Positions 38,549 through 47,267 of a stretch of DNA of 64,000 bases are shown here, piece after piece; position 1 is the first letter of the stretch; each line of letters starts with the position of its first letter. A program made the position numbers and the translations under genes. Source of the stretch: Streptomyces iakyrus (lineage in GTDB: Bacteria; Actinomycetota; Actinomycetes; Streptomycetales; Streptomycetaceae). A model generated the notes under the pieces. That model searched no databases and was not told the origin of the DNA. It worked only from the letters and a program-made list of their open reading frames with translations. The stretch is taken from positions 496,001-560,000 of the forward strand of contig NZ_JNXI01000001.1 in assembly GCF_000717055.1 (NCBI RefSeq), in the 5' to 3' direction.

Positions 38549-38991
38549 CGCCAGTCACCGTCCAGCTCCGCCGCCTCCTCGGCCGCGCGCAGCTTGGCGT
38601 GCTCCTCGGCCTTGCCGCGGGTGGCCTTGGCCTCCTCGGGCAGGTCGAGCTCGGGGCAGTCCTTCCACAGTCGCTCCAGGGCGTAGAAGACGCGCTCCTC
38701 GCTGTGCTGCACGTGGACGACGATGTCGACGTAGTCGAGGAGCACCCAGCGGGCCTCGCGGTCGCCCTCGCGGCGCACCGGCTTCGCGCCGAGGTCCTTC
38801 GAGAGGCGCTCCTCGATCTCGTCGACGATCGCCTTGACCTGGCGGTCGTTGGGCGCGGAGGCCAGCAGGAAGGCGTCCGTGATGGACAGCACGTCACTGA
38901 CGTCGTAGGCGACGATGTCGTGGGCCAGCTTGTCGGCGGCCGCCTGGGCGGCGGTGTTGATCAGCTCGTGAGAGCGGTCGGTCACGGTCAC
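38545..38991 (-). CDS. rsfS: Ribosome silencing factor RsfS
   Basis: The protein has 148 residues and the DUF143 fold: AAQAAADKLAHDIVAYDVSD, then ITDAFLLASAPNDRQVKAIV, VRREGDREARWVLLDYVDIV and VHVQHSEERVFYALERLW. It binds ribosomal protein L14 and blocks joining of the ribosomal subunits when growth slows. The ATG at 38989-38991 fits family length. It is translationally coupled to the phosphatase gene downstream (GTGA overlap). A hairpin upstream separates it from the LCP gene. Confidence 0.95.
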   Translation of the reverse strand: MTVTDRSHELINTAAQAAADKLAHDIVAYDVSDVLSITDAFLLASAPNDRQVKAIVDEIEERLSKDLGAKPVRREGDREARWVLLDYVDIVVHVQHSEERVFYALERLWKDCPELDLPEEAKATRGKAEEHAKLRAAEEAAELDGDWR

Positions 38992-39045
38992 TGCATGGCT
39001 TTCGGTCGGCGGACACTTGCCACCAAGGGTCTCACGGACCGCCGT

Positions 39046-39083
39046 GCGCCCCCTACGCGATAACGGGGATCACGTGGGGGCGC
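39046..39083. terminator. Hairpin between the LCP gene and rsfS
   Basis: GCGCCCCC and GGGGGCGC form an 8-bp stem with a 22-base loop, 12 bp past the LCP gene stop. Likely its terminator. Confidence 0.6.
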
Positions 39084-39095
39084 CCCTCCCGCCGT

Positions 39096-40790
39096 CTAGT
39101 CGGACGACGGCTTGTAGTCCTGGCCGAGGACGACGGAGACGTCGGCGCTCCCGGAGGTCTTCCCCTTGGTCACGGAGCCCGCGGGCAGGCCCAGGGTCTT
39201 GGCGACCTCGGTTGCGTTCGCCTTGTCGGCGGCGTCGGTGTAGACGACCTCGGAGGTGGCCCGGGCGGTGCCGGTGCCGCCCTCCAGGAAGGTGAAGCCG
39301 CCGTTGAGGAGCACGACGCGGGCCTTCTCGGTGTTGTCCTTGACGCCGGTGGCGTTCTGGACGGAGACGCTCACGGCGGCGTCCTTGTCGGGGCTCTTGG
39401 CGGTGCCGCCGAGGACGTTCCGGACGATCCCCGCGCCGGTCCGCGCGCTGAGCGTGCCGTCGCTCCGGACGGGCAGCAGGTCCGTCTTGTAGTCGCCGCC
39501 CTTGGCGAGGTCGGAGAGCCCGGCGAGGAAGGTGCCGAGGTCCTTGTCGGTGAGGGACGGATCGAGGATCTGCTGGAGCGTCTGGATCGTGGTCGTCGCG
39601 GCCTGCGGGTCGGAGGACAGCTTGCGCAGGACGCTCTGCAGGACCTGCCCGAAGCGCTTCAGCTGGGCGTCCTGGGCCTCGCCGGGGGCGCGGTAGGTGG
39701 CGTAGGCGACGGCCATCTTGCCGCTGAGGGTCTGGTCCCGGCCCTTGTTGACCAGGGGGGCGGTGCCCTTCTTCTTGGCGGTGGGGTCGGGGACGTCGGT
39801 GTCGGTGTCGACGTCGATGTTGCCGACGAGGTCGACGAGGTTCTGCAGGTAGGGGGTGTCCAGGCGCCAGGTGCCCTCGATGTCGGTGCCGAGGACCGTG
39901 TCGAGCGCGTCGCGGGTGCCGTCGGAGCCGTCGTCCTCGACCGACTTGGCCAGGGTGGTCGTGGTGCCGTCGTCGCTGGTCAGCGCGAGCGAGTTGGGCA
40001 ACAGGACGGTGGTGCCCCGCTGGGTGGTGGTGTTGTCGACCAGGAGGGCCGTGGCGGTGCCGTCGCCCTTGATGTCGTGCAGGTGGACGACGATCACGTC
40101 GCGCTTCTGGGCGCCGGCGGACGTCGCGGTGCCGGTCGCGGAGCCGTCGGAGGAGAGGCCGGGCAGCTTGCCCGCATACCAGAGGTAGCCGACGCCGCCG
40201 GCCGCGACGAGCGCGAGCACGACCGCCAGGGCGACGATCCGGCTGCGGGACCGGCGCCGGGCCTCCTCGCGGCGTTCGGTGCGGTTCTCGGTGAACTTCA
40301 GCCAGTCGATGACGTCTTCGGAGTTGGCGTCCGGTTCCTCGACGAAGGCGAACTGCTCGGTGTGGTACTCCCGTTGCGGCTCGGCGGGGGCTTCCTGGTC
40401 GTGCGCCGGGCCGGCCTGCTGCGGAATGTGGGCGGTCTGCTGCGCGGTCTGTTCGGCGCGGGGCTGCCGGCCGGTGGCCGCGGTGGCCTGGCCGTAGGGG
40501 TCGTGCGCGGTGCCCGGCACGGGGCCGCCGCCCTGGTGCGAGCCGGTGGCGTACGGGTCGTAGGCCCCGTAGTCGTAGGCGGGCGGTTGCGTGCCCTGCT
40601 GCGCGTACGGGTCGTAGCCGTAGCCCTGGCCGTACTGCTGGGTCTGCTGGGCGTACGGGTCGTACGTCTGCTGCTGGGGCTGCTGGGGCCGGACCTGCCG
40701 GTAGACAGGCTGGCCGTACTCGTCGTAGCCGACGAGCTCGTACTGCTCGGCGCCGTGGCCCGCGGCCCCCGCGTCGTATCGGTCGTTCAC
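39096..40790 (-). CDS. pdtA: LytR-CpsA-Psr (LCP) family protein with LytR_C domain, probable PdtA
   Basis: The protein has 564 residues. The cytosolic N-terminus (1-180) is Gln/Tyr/Pro-rich with three YDPYA units; one membrane helix follows (about 184-205, IVALAVVLALVAAGGVGYLW), then an extracellular LCP-like domain (about 220-440) and a LytR_C domain (about 465-564). LCP enzymes attach anionic glycopolymers to peptidoglycan. By family and position between rsfS and nadD it corresponds to S. coelicolor PdtA (SCO2578), needed for spore-wall polydiglycosylphosphate (recalled literature). Oddity: the usual IPRDT-type catalytic stretch reads LPNSL here, so key Arg/Asp residues look lost. GTG 40788-40790 has GAGAGGGG upstream. 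Confidence 0.75.
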   Translation of the reverse strand: MNDRYDAGAAGHGAEQYELVGYDEYGQPVYRQVRPQQPQQQTYDPYAQQTQQYGQGYGYDPYAQQGTQPPAYDYGAYDPYATGSHQGGGPVPGTAHDPYGQATAATGRQPRAEQTAQQTAHIPQQAGPAHDQEAPAEPQREYHTEQFAFVEEPDANSEDVIDWLKFTENRTERREEARRRSRSRIVALAVVLALVAAGGVGYLWYAGKLPGLSSDGSATGTATSAGAQKRDVIVVHLHDIKGDGTATALLVDNTTTQRGTTVLLPNSLALTSDDGTTTTLAKSVEDDGSDGTRDALDTVLGTDIEGTWRLDTPYLQNLVDLVGNIDVDTDTDVPDPTAKKKGTAPLVNKGRDQTLSGKMAVAYATYRAPGEAQDAQLKRFGQVLQSVLRKLSSDPQAATTTIQTLQQILDPSLTDKDLGTFLAGLSDLAKGGDYKTDLLPVRSDGTLSARTGAGIVRNVLGGTAKSPDKDAAVSVSVQNATGVKDNTEKARVVLLNGGFTFLEGGTGTARATSEVVYTDAADKANATEVAKTLGLPAGSVTKGKTSGSADVSVVLGQDYKPSSD

Positions 40791-40806
40791 CGGTGCCCCT
40801 CTCGGC

Positions 40807-41535
40807 TCACTCGCCGCGGTACAGCTCGCGCTTGTCGATATAGCGCACGACTCCGTCCGGCACCAGGTACCAGATGGGATCGCCCTTGGCGACTCTCGCA
40901 CGGCAGTCGGTGGAGGAGATGGCCAGAGCGGGAACCTCCACCAGCGAGACACCGCCCTCGGGGAGCCCGGAGTCGTCCAGATGGTGGCCGGGCCGGGTGG
41001 CTCCGATGAAGTGCGCCAGGGAGAACAGTTCCTCGCTGTCCCGCCAGGTGAGGATCTGGGCGAGCGCGTCGGCGCCGGTGATGAAGAACAGGTCCGTGTC
41101 CGGGTTGAGCGCCCGGAGGTCGCGCAGGGTGTCCACGGTGTAGGTGGGGCCGCCGCGGTCGATGTCGATGCGGCTCACGGAGAACTGCGGGTTCTCGGCG
41201 GTCGCGATGACCGTCATCAGGTAGCGGTCCTCGGCCGGCGAGACGCTGCGGTGGCTCTTCTGCCAGGGCTGGCCGGTCGGGACGAAGACCACCTCGTCGA
41301 GGTGGAACGCCGCGGCGACCTCGCTGGCCGCCACCAGGTGCCCGTGGTGGATCGGGTCGAAGGTGCCGCCCATGACGCCGAGGCGGCGCTTGCCCGGCCG
41401 CGACGGGCTGGTGCGGGGACCGTCGGTCCCGCCGGCCGCCGAGGAGGCACGGCGGGGCTCCGAGTGTCGCTCGGTACCGCTCGCCGTGTCCTGTGCCGGG
41501 TCGTGCGGCGTCTCGTCCGCCGGACCGGTAGGCAT
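40807..41535 (-). CDS. nadD: Nicotinate-nucleotide adenylyltransferase
   Basis: The protein has 242 residues. [20 protein letters not shown] is the nucleotidyltransferase signature (GGTFDPxHxGH), and ISSTDCR is the second nucleotide motif. It makes nicotinate adenine dinucleotide from nicotinate mononucleotide and ATP in NAD synthesis. The first 45 or so residues are a non-conserved, Pro/Thr-rich extension. ATG 41533-41535 is preferred because GGGAGAG lies just upstream; an ATG five codons earlier is possible. It precedes the LCP gene by 16 bp and may be co-transcribed with it. Confidence 0.93.
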   Translation of the reverse strand: MPTGPADETPHDPAQDTASGTERHSEPRRASSAAGGTDGPRTSPSRPGKRRLGVMGGTFDPIHHGHLVAASEVAAAFHLDEVVFVPTGQPWQKSHRSVSPAEDRYLMTVIATAENPQFSVSRIDIDRGGPTYTVDTLRDLRALNPDTDLFFITGADALAQILTWRDSEELFSLAHFIGATRPGHHLDDSGLPEGGVSLVEVPALAISSTDCRARVAKGDPIWYLVPDGVVRYIDKRELYRGE

Positions 41536-41635
41536 GTCCTGCTCTCCCATGCGTGCAGACCCTACCGGCCCTGCCTGAGGGCTCCGGCCGCCCCCGTGGT
41601 CCCCCGGGCATCCTCGGCGGGATGCCCCGCGGGTC

Positions 41636-41800
41636 TCAGCGGTCGCGGTTGAAGCGGGTGGTGATCCACAGCAGGAGCAGCAGGATGAAGAGCGCGCCGC
41701 CACCGGTGAGGTAGGGGCTGAGGCTCTCGTGGTTTCCGCCGTGCTCCTCGCCCTCGGCGGCGAGGGTGACCAACTGGGCAGCGGTGCTGTGGAAGCTCAT
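41636..41800 (-). CDS. Tiny single-helix membrane protein
   Basis: The protein has 54 residues: [20 protein letters not shown], a short Gly/His/Asn linker, one membrane helix ([18 protein letters not shown]) and NRDR. The positive end after the helix puts the C-terminus in the cytosol. The gene lies 100 bp upstream of nadD on the same strand. No family function known; the regular GC3 codon use supports coding. Confidence 0.7.
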   Translation of the reverse strand: MSFHSTAAQLVTLAAEGEEHGGNHESLSPYLTGGGALFILLLLLWITTRFNRDR

Positions 41801-41963
41801 CTTCGGCAGGACCTATCGCGTGTGGGCGGGTTAAAGACGTCGGCTCATCGTAAGCGGGCGCCCGCCGCGCGATCACCCCGACTCCGCCTGTTCGTCCCGC
41901 GGGCGGTCACACGCGCCGCCGCCGGGGCCGGCCCGGGGCCCGGCGGGGAACCTTCGTGCGGCC

Positions 41964-42125
41964 TCAGTCGTCCTTCCGTCTGTAGCCACGCAGCAGGAAC
42001 CACGCGGTCAGCACACAGCCCACGATCATCACGAGCAGTACGTACCGCAGCATCCCCGGCCCCCCTTGCCGCTCGGCGGCGCTCGCGGCCTCGGCGAGCC
42101 AGGCGGATGCGGGATGGTGCTCCAT
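41964..42125 (-). CDS. Tiny single-helix membrane protein
   Basis: The protein has 53 residues. An Ala/Glu-rich amphipathic start (HHPASAWLAEAASAAER) is followed by one membrane helix (YVLLVMIVGCVLTAWFLL) and a basic tail RGYRRKDD. GGAG lies nine bases before the ATG. It neighbours another tiny membrane protein (41636-41800) on the same strand and is divergent from the M48 protease gene. Function unknown. Confidence 0.6.
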   Translation of the reverse strand: MEHHPASAWLAEAASAAERQGGPGMLRYVLLVMIVGCVLTAWFLLRGYRRKDD

Positions 42126-42249
42126 GGCGGTGGTCTCCTTCGCTGTACTGCCCGACCACCGTAACTCCGCCTAGGCTGGGCTCTGCCTCGGGGAAGCAAA
42201 AGGCCGCACAAGGGGCCGCAAAGGTCACAACAGACGCATGGGGGAAGAC

Positions 42250-43371
42250 ATGTCCGACGGCCACGAGCACAACGGGCACGAGCACGTGCCGAGCAGGCAG
42301 CGCAGGCGCTTCCCCGGCATCTCCTCGCGTACGTACGAACACCCGGCCGACCGCTCCGCCCTGGTGGCGCTGCGCAAGCTGAGCGGGTTCGACACGGTGT
42401 TCAAGGCGCTCAGCGGTCTGCTGCCCGAGCGCAGTCTGCGGCTGCTGTTCCTGTCCGACTCCGTACGGGTGTCGGACCAGCAGTTCGCCCATCTGAACGT
42501 GATGCTGCGGGACGCCTGCTACATCCTGGACCTGGAGAAGGTCCCCCCGATGTACGTGAACCAGGATCCGCAGCCGAACGCGATGTGCATCGGCCTGGAC
42601 GAGCCGATCATCGTCGTCACGACCGGCCTCGTCGAGCTGCTCGACGAGGAGGAGATGCGGGCGGTCGTCGGGCACGAGGTGGGGCACGCCCTGTCCGGGC
42701 ACTCCGTCTACCGGACGATCCTGCTGTTCCTGACCAGCCTCGCCGTCCGGGTCGCCTGGATCCCGCTGGGCAACCTCGCGATCATGGCGATCGTGACCGG
42801 GCTGCGGGAGTGGTTCCGCAAGTCGGAGCTGAGCGCCGACCGTGCGGGGCTGCTGGTCGGGCAGGACCTGCAGGCCTCCATGCGGGGTCTGATGAAGATC
42901 GCGGGCGGCAACCACCTGCACGAGATGAACGTGGACGCGTTCCTCGCCCAGGCGGAGGAGTACGAGGCCGGGGGCGACCTGCGCGACTCCGTGCTGAAGA
43001 TCCTGAACGTGTTGCCCCGCTCCCACCCCTTCACCACCGTGCGGGCGGCCGAGCTGAAGAAGTGGGCCGAGTCGCGGGACTACCAGCGGATCATGGACGG
43101 CCACTACCCGCGGCGCGACGAGGACAAGGACACCTCGGTCCGGGACTCCTGGCGGGAGTCGGCGAACCACTACAGCACCCATGTGAAGAGCTCGAAGGAC
43201 CCCCTGATGAAGCTGGTCACGGACCTCGCGGGCGGCGCCGGCGACCTGGGCGACCGGGTCCGCCGCGGCTTCAGCGGCTTCACGAACTCCTCCCCGAAGC
43301 CGCCCCAGGGGCCGGAGTCGGACCCGCCCGGCTCCCCGGGGGACGACCGGCCGCCGCGCGACGGGAGCTGA
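42250..43371 (+). CDS. M48 family metallopeptidase
   Basis: The protein has 373 residues. The zinc motif is VVGHEVGHAL (His142, Glu143, His146), with the third ligand in SELSADRAG. A hydrophobic segment (TILLFLTSLAVRVAWIPLGN, then NLAIMAIVTGL) lies between them, as in HtpX-type membrane proteases. A His-rich N-terminus (HEHNGHEH) and a Pro/Asp-rich tail flank the domain. It probably degrades misfolded membrane proteins. The ATG at 42250 (MSDGHEHNG) is preferred since GGGGGAAG precedes it; an in-frame ATG four codons earlier exists. It converges with the next gene after 16 bp. Confidence 0.88.
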   Translation: MSDGHEHNGHEHVPSRQRRRFPGISSRTYEHPADRSALVALRKLSGFDTVFKALSGLLPERSLRLLFLSDSVRVSDQQFAHLNVMLRDACYILDLEKVPPMYVNQDPQPNAMCIGLDEPIIVVTTGLVELLDEEEMRAVVGHEVGHALSGHSVYRTILLFLTSLAVRVAWIPLGNLAIMAIVTGLREWFRKSELSADRAGLLVGQDLQASMRGLMKIAGGNHLHEMNVDAFLAQAEEYEAGGDLRDSVLKILNVLPRSHPFTTVRAAELKKWAESRDYQRIMDGHYPRRDEDKDTSVRDSWRESANHYSTHVKSSKDPLMKLVTDLAGGAGDLGDRVRRGFSGFTNSSPKPPQGPESDPPGSPGDDRPPRDGS

Positions 43372-43387
43372 CCCCTTCCGGGCCTCC

Positions 43388-44458
43388 TCAGACCTTCGGC
43401 TGCGCGCTCGTCGCCAGGGAGCCGCACAGGGCCGTCGCGCTGCCCGTGGCGTAGGGGTCGGTGCCCGCGGGGCCGCCCTCCTTGGCCGTCTGGCCGGCGA
43501 GGAGGGGCCGGAGGTGGTTCGTGGAGTCCTCCGCGCAGGAGAGCGGGCCGGCCTGGACGTAGGAGACGACGAGCTGGGCCTGGTGCAGCCGCAGGTCGTC
43601 CCGGTCGAAACGGAAGTGCAGCTCGCGCCGGAGGGTGAACAGGGACACCTCGTCCTTGTCTCCGACCCCGGCCGGCCGCAGCGCGTACACGAACGTGTGG
43701 TCGGCGGTGACCTCCAGCGTGGACGAGTCGGCCTCGGCGGCCTGGAGTGTGCCCTGGACCCGGACCTTGCGGTCGGCGAGCTCGGCGCGCGCGGGGTCGA
43801 AGCGCACGAGCCAGCCGGTGGGCGCGTGGCGTCCGTCGGCGGTGGGGCGGGCGAAGCTCTGGTCGAACTGTTCCAGCTGGTCGGGATCGAGCAGCACGCG
43901 GACGGCCCGGACCTCACCGCCCGTGAGCACCTCCGGGTCGAGGGCCGACCGGACGATGTAGTCCTTGGCGGTGGTCAGGGCGCTCACCACCTGGCTGTCC
44001 GAGAAGTGCGCGGTGCGCCGCGAGGCGGGCAGCGGCACGCCCTCCGCGCCGGTCCTGAACTGTGCGGCGGGGCTGTGCCCGTACAGGTACTCCAGGTCGG
44101 CCGTGCCGGGCACCTTGCCCTCGGGGGCGAGGGGGATGACGGTCATCCGCAGGGGCTCGACGGGCTCCCGGGCGGCGGGGGTCTGGTAGGGGTGCCGTAC
44201 GCCCATGTAGATCGCGGTGCCGAAGGCGACGGCGATCAGCAGGACCAGGACGAGGGCCTGCCGGGACAGACCCCGGCGCAGGGGCGGGCGGCGCCGCACG
44301 GCGGGCGCGTGGTCGGCGATGCGCTCCTGCGCGGAGAACTCCTGGAGGCGCGCAGCACGGACGAACGACTCGTCGAAGACGACGGATCGGTACTCGTCCT
44401 CGCCACCTCCGGGGGCGCCCTCGGGAGTCCCCTCAGGTGGGTTTCCAGGCCCGCCCAT
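43388..44458 (-). CDS. Single-pass membrane protein with SVVFDE-FVRAA cytosolic motif
   Basis: The protein has 356 residues. The cytosolic N-terminus (1-65) contains YRSVVFDESFVRAARLQEFS and AQERIAD; one membrane helix (about 67-88, ALVLVLLIAVAFGTAIYMGV) is followed by an extracellular domain of about 265 residues with no enzyme motif. Two cysteines lie in the C-terminal quarter. The neighbouring gene at 44548 shares the N-terminal motif. The pair corresponds by position to S. coelicolor membrane proteins linked with the spore-wall region near SCO2578-2584 (recalled, weak). Function unknown. Confidence 0.75.
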   Translation of the reverse strand: MGGPGNPPEGTPEGAPGGGEDEYRSVVFDESFVRAARLQEFSAQERIADHAPAVRRRPPLRRGLSRQALVLVLLIAVAFGTAIYMGVRHPYQTPAAREPVEPLRMTVIPLAPEGKVPGTADLEYLYGHSPAAQFRTGAEGVPLPASRRTAHFSDSQVVSALTTAKDYIVRSALDPEVLTGGEVRAVRVLLDPDQLEQFDQSFARPTADGRHAPTGWLVRFDPARAELADRKVRVQGTLQAAEADSSTLEVTADHTFVYALRPAGVGDKDEVSLFTLRRELHFRFDRDDLRLHQAQLVVSYVQAGPLSCAEDSTNHLRPLLAGQTAKEGGPAGTDPYATGSATALCGSLATSAQPKV

Positions 44459-44547
44459 ATCTTCAGGGTAGGTCGCCGGAAGCTCGGGTAAACGCCCCGC
44501 TGCACCACAAGTTCTGACAGGTTCTCACCAAAATGGGCGGGTTCCGG

Positions 44548-45123
44548 TCAGGGGTTGCGGGGGATCACCGAGACAGCCGGCTGGGAGTAGTCGGCGGACG
44601 CCGAGGGGGAGGCTCCGCCGCCCTGTTCCAGCCCGGTCGAGGCGGGCGGCGGCGCGGGCTCGTCGCGGTTGGAGGACGCTCCGCGGTAGACCGCCGTGAA
44701 GGCCAGCGCGACCATGCCGATGCCCATCACGAGGGCGAGCATCCAGGCGACGGGGCGGTGCCAGCGGACCTGTTTGGAGTACGGTCCCGTGCCGCCGTAG
44801 GGGTCCTCGATGACGTCGGGGTCGTCGAGCTCGTCGAGGCCGGGGTCGCGGCCGAAACCGCCACGGCCGTCCGAACCGTACCCGTCGTCGAACCGCTCGC
44901 CTCTGGTGTGGGCGCGGCGCGCCTCCGCCTCGGAGGCCTCGGCTCTCGCCTGCGCTGCTGCCAGGAGGCGCTCCACCGCGGTCGGCTCGTGCACCACGGC
45001 CGCGCGTACGAAGGCCTCGTCGAAGACCACGGAGGCGAACTCTTCGTCCGACACCCCGCGGTCGTGGTCGTCGTCGGGCTCCCGGCCGTCCGGAAACGGC
45101 GTGCCCCCCACGTCCTCCGGCAC
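44548..45123 (-). CDS. Single-pass membrane protein sharing the SVVFDE-FVRAA motif
   Basis: The protein has 191 residues. The cytosolic part (1-120) is acidic, with FASVVFDEAFVRAAVVHEPT and AVERLLAAAQARA, nearly the same as the motif in the next gene. A membrane helix (about 127-147, AWMLALVMGIGMVALAFTAV) is followed by a short Pro/Ser-rich outer tail. GTG 45121-45123 is the first start giving the acidic N-terminus; the ribosome site is weak. It lies 89 bp upstream of 43388-44458 on the same strand, so they are probably co-expressed. Confidence 0.7.
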   Translation of the reverse strand: MPEDVGGTPFPDGREPDDDHDRGVSDEEFASVVFDEAFVRAAVVHEPTAVERLLAAAQARAEASEAEARRAHTRGERFDDGYGSDGRGGFGRDPGLDELDDPDVIEDPYGGTGPYSKQVRWHRPVAWMLALVMGIGMVALAFTAVYRGASSNRDEPAPPPASTGLEQGGGASPSASADYSQPAVSVIPRNP

Positions 45124-45315
45124 GCATCCAGAGTAGACCTGGGGGGTCAATTTGGGCAGACGGTATGGAAATTCATCCACTGGTCGAGACGGCTCCCACG
45201 GGGTCCGTGAGGGCGCACGCCGACCCGGTTCACCCCCGCCTCGCACCGACGCGCCTGCGCCGCCCGGGCGGGCACATCCATGCGCCGGCCCGCATACCGC
45301 CTTACGCCGAACGGG

Positions 45316-46602
45316 TCAGCGCCGGATGTGCCCGTCCCCGGTGACGATGTACTTGGTGCTGGTGAGCTCCGGCAGGCCCATGGGGCCGCGGGCGTGCAGC
45401 TTCTGCGTGGAGATGCCGATCTCCGCGCCGAAGCCGAACTGGCCGCCGTCGGTGAAGCGGGTCGAGGCGTTCACGGCGACCGTGGTCGAGTCGACCAGCT
45501 GGGTGAAGCGGCGGGCGGCCTGCTGCGAGGTCGTCACGATGGCCTCGGTGTGGCCGGAGGTCCACAGCCGGATGTGCTCGACGGCCTTCTCCAGGGAGTC
45601 CACGACCGCGGCGGCGATGTCGTACGACAGGTACTCGGTCTCCCAGTCCTCGGCCGTCGCCTCGACCACGGTGGCCTTGGAGTCCTTGGCGTAGGCCTGC
45701 ACGCGCTCGTCGGCGTGCACGGTGACCCCGGCCTCGGCGAGGGCGTCCAGAGCGCGGGGCAGGAACTCCGCGGCGATGTCCTGGTGGACCAGGAGGGTCT
45801 CGGCGGCGTTGCAGACGCCGACCCGCTGGGCCTTGGAGTTGATCAGGATCTCGACGGCCATGTCGAGGTCGGCCTGGGCGTCGACGTAGACGTGGCAGTT
45901 GCCGGTGCCGGTCTCGATGACCGGGACGACGGACTCCTGGACGACCGTGTTGATCAGGGAGGCGCCGCCGCGCGGGATGAGCACGTCGACCAGGCCGCGG
46001 GCGCGCATCAGCTCGCGCACGCTGTCGCGGCTCTCGCCGGGGACGAGCTGGACGGCGTCGGCGGGCAGCCCGGCCCCGCCGACGGCGTCGCGCAGGACGC
46101 GCACGAGGGCGGTGTTCGACTGGTACGCCGAGGAGGAGCCGCGCAGCAGGACCGCGTTGCCGGACTTCAGGCAGAGGGCGGCGGCGTCGACGGTGACGTT
46201 CGGGCGGCCCTCGTAGATGATCCCGACGACGCCGAGCGGCACGCGGACCTGGCGCAGGTCGATGCCGTTGGGCAGCGTGTTACCGCGCACGACCTCGCCG
46301 ACCGGGTCGGGCAGCGCGGCGACGTCGCGCACGTCGGAGGCGATGGCGCGGATCCGCTCGGGGGTGAGCGTGAGCCGGTCGATCATGCCCTCGCTGATGC
46401 CGGCCTCTCGGGCCTTGGCGACGTCCTTGGCGTTGGCCTCGACCACCTCACTCGCACGGACCTCCAGAGCGTCCGCGATGGCGAGCAGCGCGTCGTCCTT
46501 CTCGGCCCGGGGCAGCGGCGCGAGGGTCGCTGCGGCGGCCTTGGCGCGGTAGGCGGCCTCGGTGACCGGGGACATGGAGTCGTACGGAGAGAGCGTGGTC
46601 AT
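45316..46602 (-). CDS. proA: Glutamate-5-semialdehyde dehydrogenase (gamma-glutamyl phosphate reductase)
   Basis: The protein has 428 residues. The aldehyde-dehydrogenase-fold enzyme has catalytic Cys in [14 protein letters not shown], the phosphate-binding [12 protein letters not shown] and the C-terminal [18 protein letters not shown]. It reduces gamma-glutamyl phosphate to glutamate semialdehyde with NADPH, the second step of proline synthesis. It lies downstream of proB, with one small unknown gene in between. Confidence 0.95.
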   Translation of the reverse strand: MTTLSPYDSMSPVTEAAYRAKAAAATLAPLPRAEKDDALLAIADALEVRASEVVEANAKDVAKAREAGISEGMIDRLTLTPERIRAIASDVRDVAALPDPVGEVVRGNTLPNGIDLRQVRVPLGVVGIIYEGRPNVTVDAAALCLKSGNAVLLRGSSSAYQSNTALVRVLRDAVGGAGLPADAVQLVPGESRDSVRELMRARGLVDVLIPRGGASLINTVVQESVVPVIETGTGNCHVYVDAQADLDMAVEILINSKAQRVGVCNAAETLLVHQDIAAEFLPRALDALAEAGVTVHADERVQAYAKDSKATVVEATAEDWETEYLSYDIAAAVVDSLEKAVEHIRLWTSGHTEAIVTTSQQAARRFTQLVDSTTVAVNASTRFTDGGQFGFGAEIGISTQKLHARGPMGLPELTSTKYIVTGDGHIRR

Positions 46603-46674
46603 GAGGGAAGGGTAGTGCGCCGGGCGGCTCGGTTCATCGTTCGTTCCGAAGCGCGAGACACTTCGTGGAACGGG

Positions 46675-47142
46675 TCAAAACGGGTGAACGCCGACCGGGG
46701 ACGCCGGCGGCGGTCCGTACCCCTCGGCGATGCGCTGGTGGTAGGTCGCGCGGTCGATGACCTCCAGGCCGACGATCTCCCAGGGCGGCAGCCCGGCGGT
46801 CTGCCGGTGCTCGCCCCACAGGCGCAGGGCGACGGCGGCCGCGTCGTGCAGGTCGCGGGCCTCCTCCCAGTACCGGATCTCCGCGTGGTCGACCGCGTAC
46901 CGGCTGGTCAGGAAGAAGGGATGGTCGTGGGCGAGCTGCTCCAGGGCGCGCCGGACCTCCGGGAGCGGGGCCTCCTTGCCGGAGACGCTGAGGGTGACGT
47001 GCCACAGGCGCGGGGTGTCGCCGGGTTCCTCGCCCTGGAACCGGTCCCCGGCCGCCACGCTCGTCAGGGCGCGCTCCTCACCGGCCGCGCGGGAGCCGGC
47101 ACCACCGCGGGACGCCTGAGCCCCAGGGCGCACTCGTCGCAC
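46675..47142 (-). CDS. Conserved hypothetical protein between proB and proA
   Basis: The protein has 155 residues. A basic, Gly/Ala-rich N-terminus (1-45) is followed by a compact alpha/beta domain: LWHVTLSVSGKEAPLPEVRR, HPFFLTSRYAVDHAEIRYWE, DAAAVALRLWGEHRQTAGLP and EIVGLEVIDRATYHQR. No catalytic motif is recognised; the strand-helix order resembles small ferredoxin-fold proteins. GTG 47140-47142 is chosen because AAGGAGG lies just upstream. Its place inside the proline genes suggests conservation in Streptomyces, not a proline role. Confidence 0.7.
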   Translation of the reverse strand: MRRVRPGAQASRGGAGSRAAGEERALTSVAAGDRFQGEEPGDTPRLWHVTLSVSGKEAPLPEVRRALEQLAHDHPFFLTSRYAVDHAEIRYWEEARDLHDAAAVALRLWGEHRQTAGLPPWEIVGLEVIDRATYHQRIAEGYGPPPASPVGVHPF

Positions 47143-47267
47143 GACGGCCTCCTTCTGCACGTGGCGCTGCTGCGGAACAGTTCCCCGAGACAAAGTTGAG
47201 CAGGCCGCAAGGGATCGCGTGGCGGTTTTGCGGAACGTCCACCACCGGGGTCGGACGTTTCGACACA

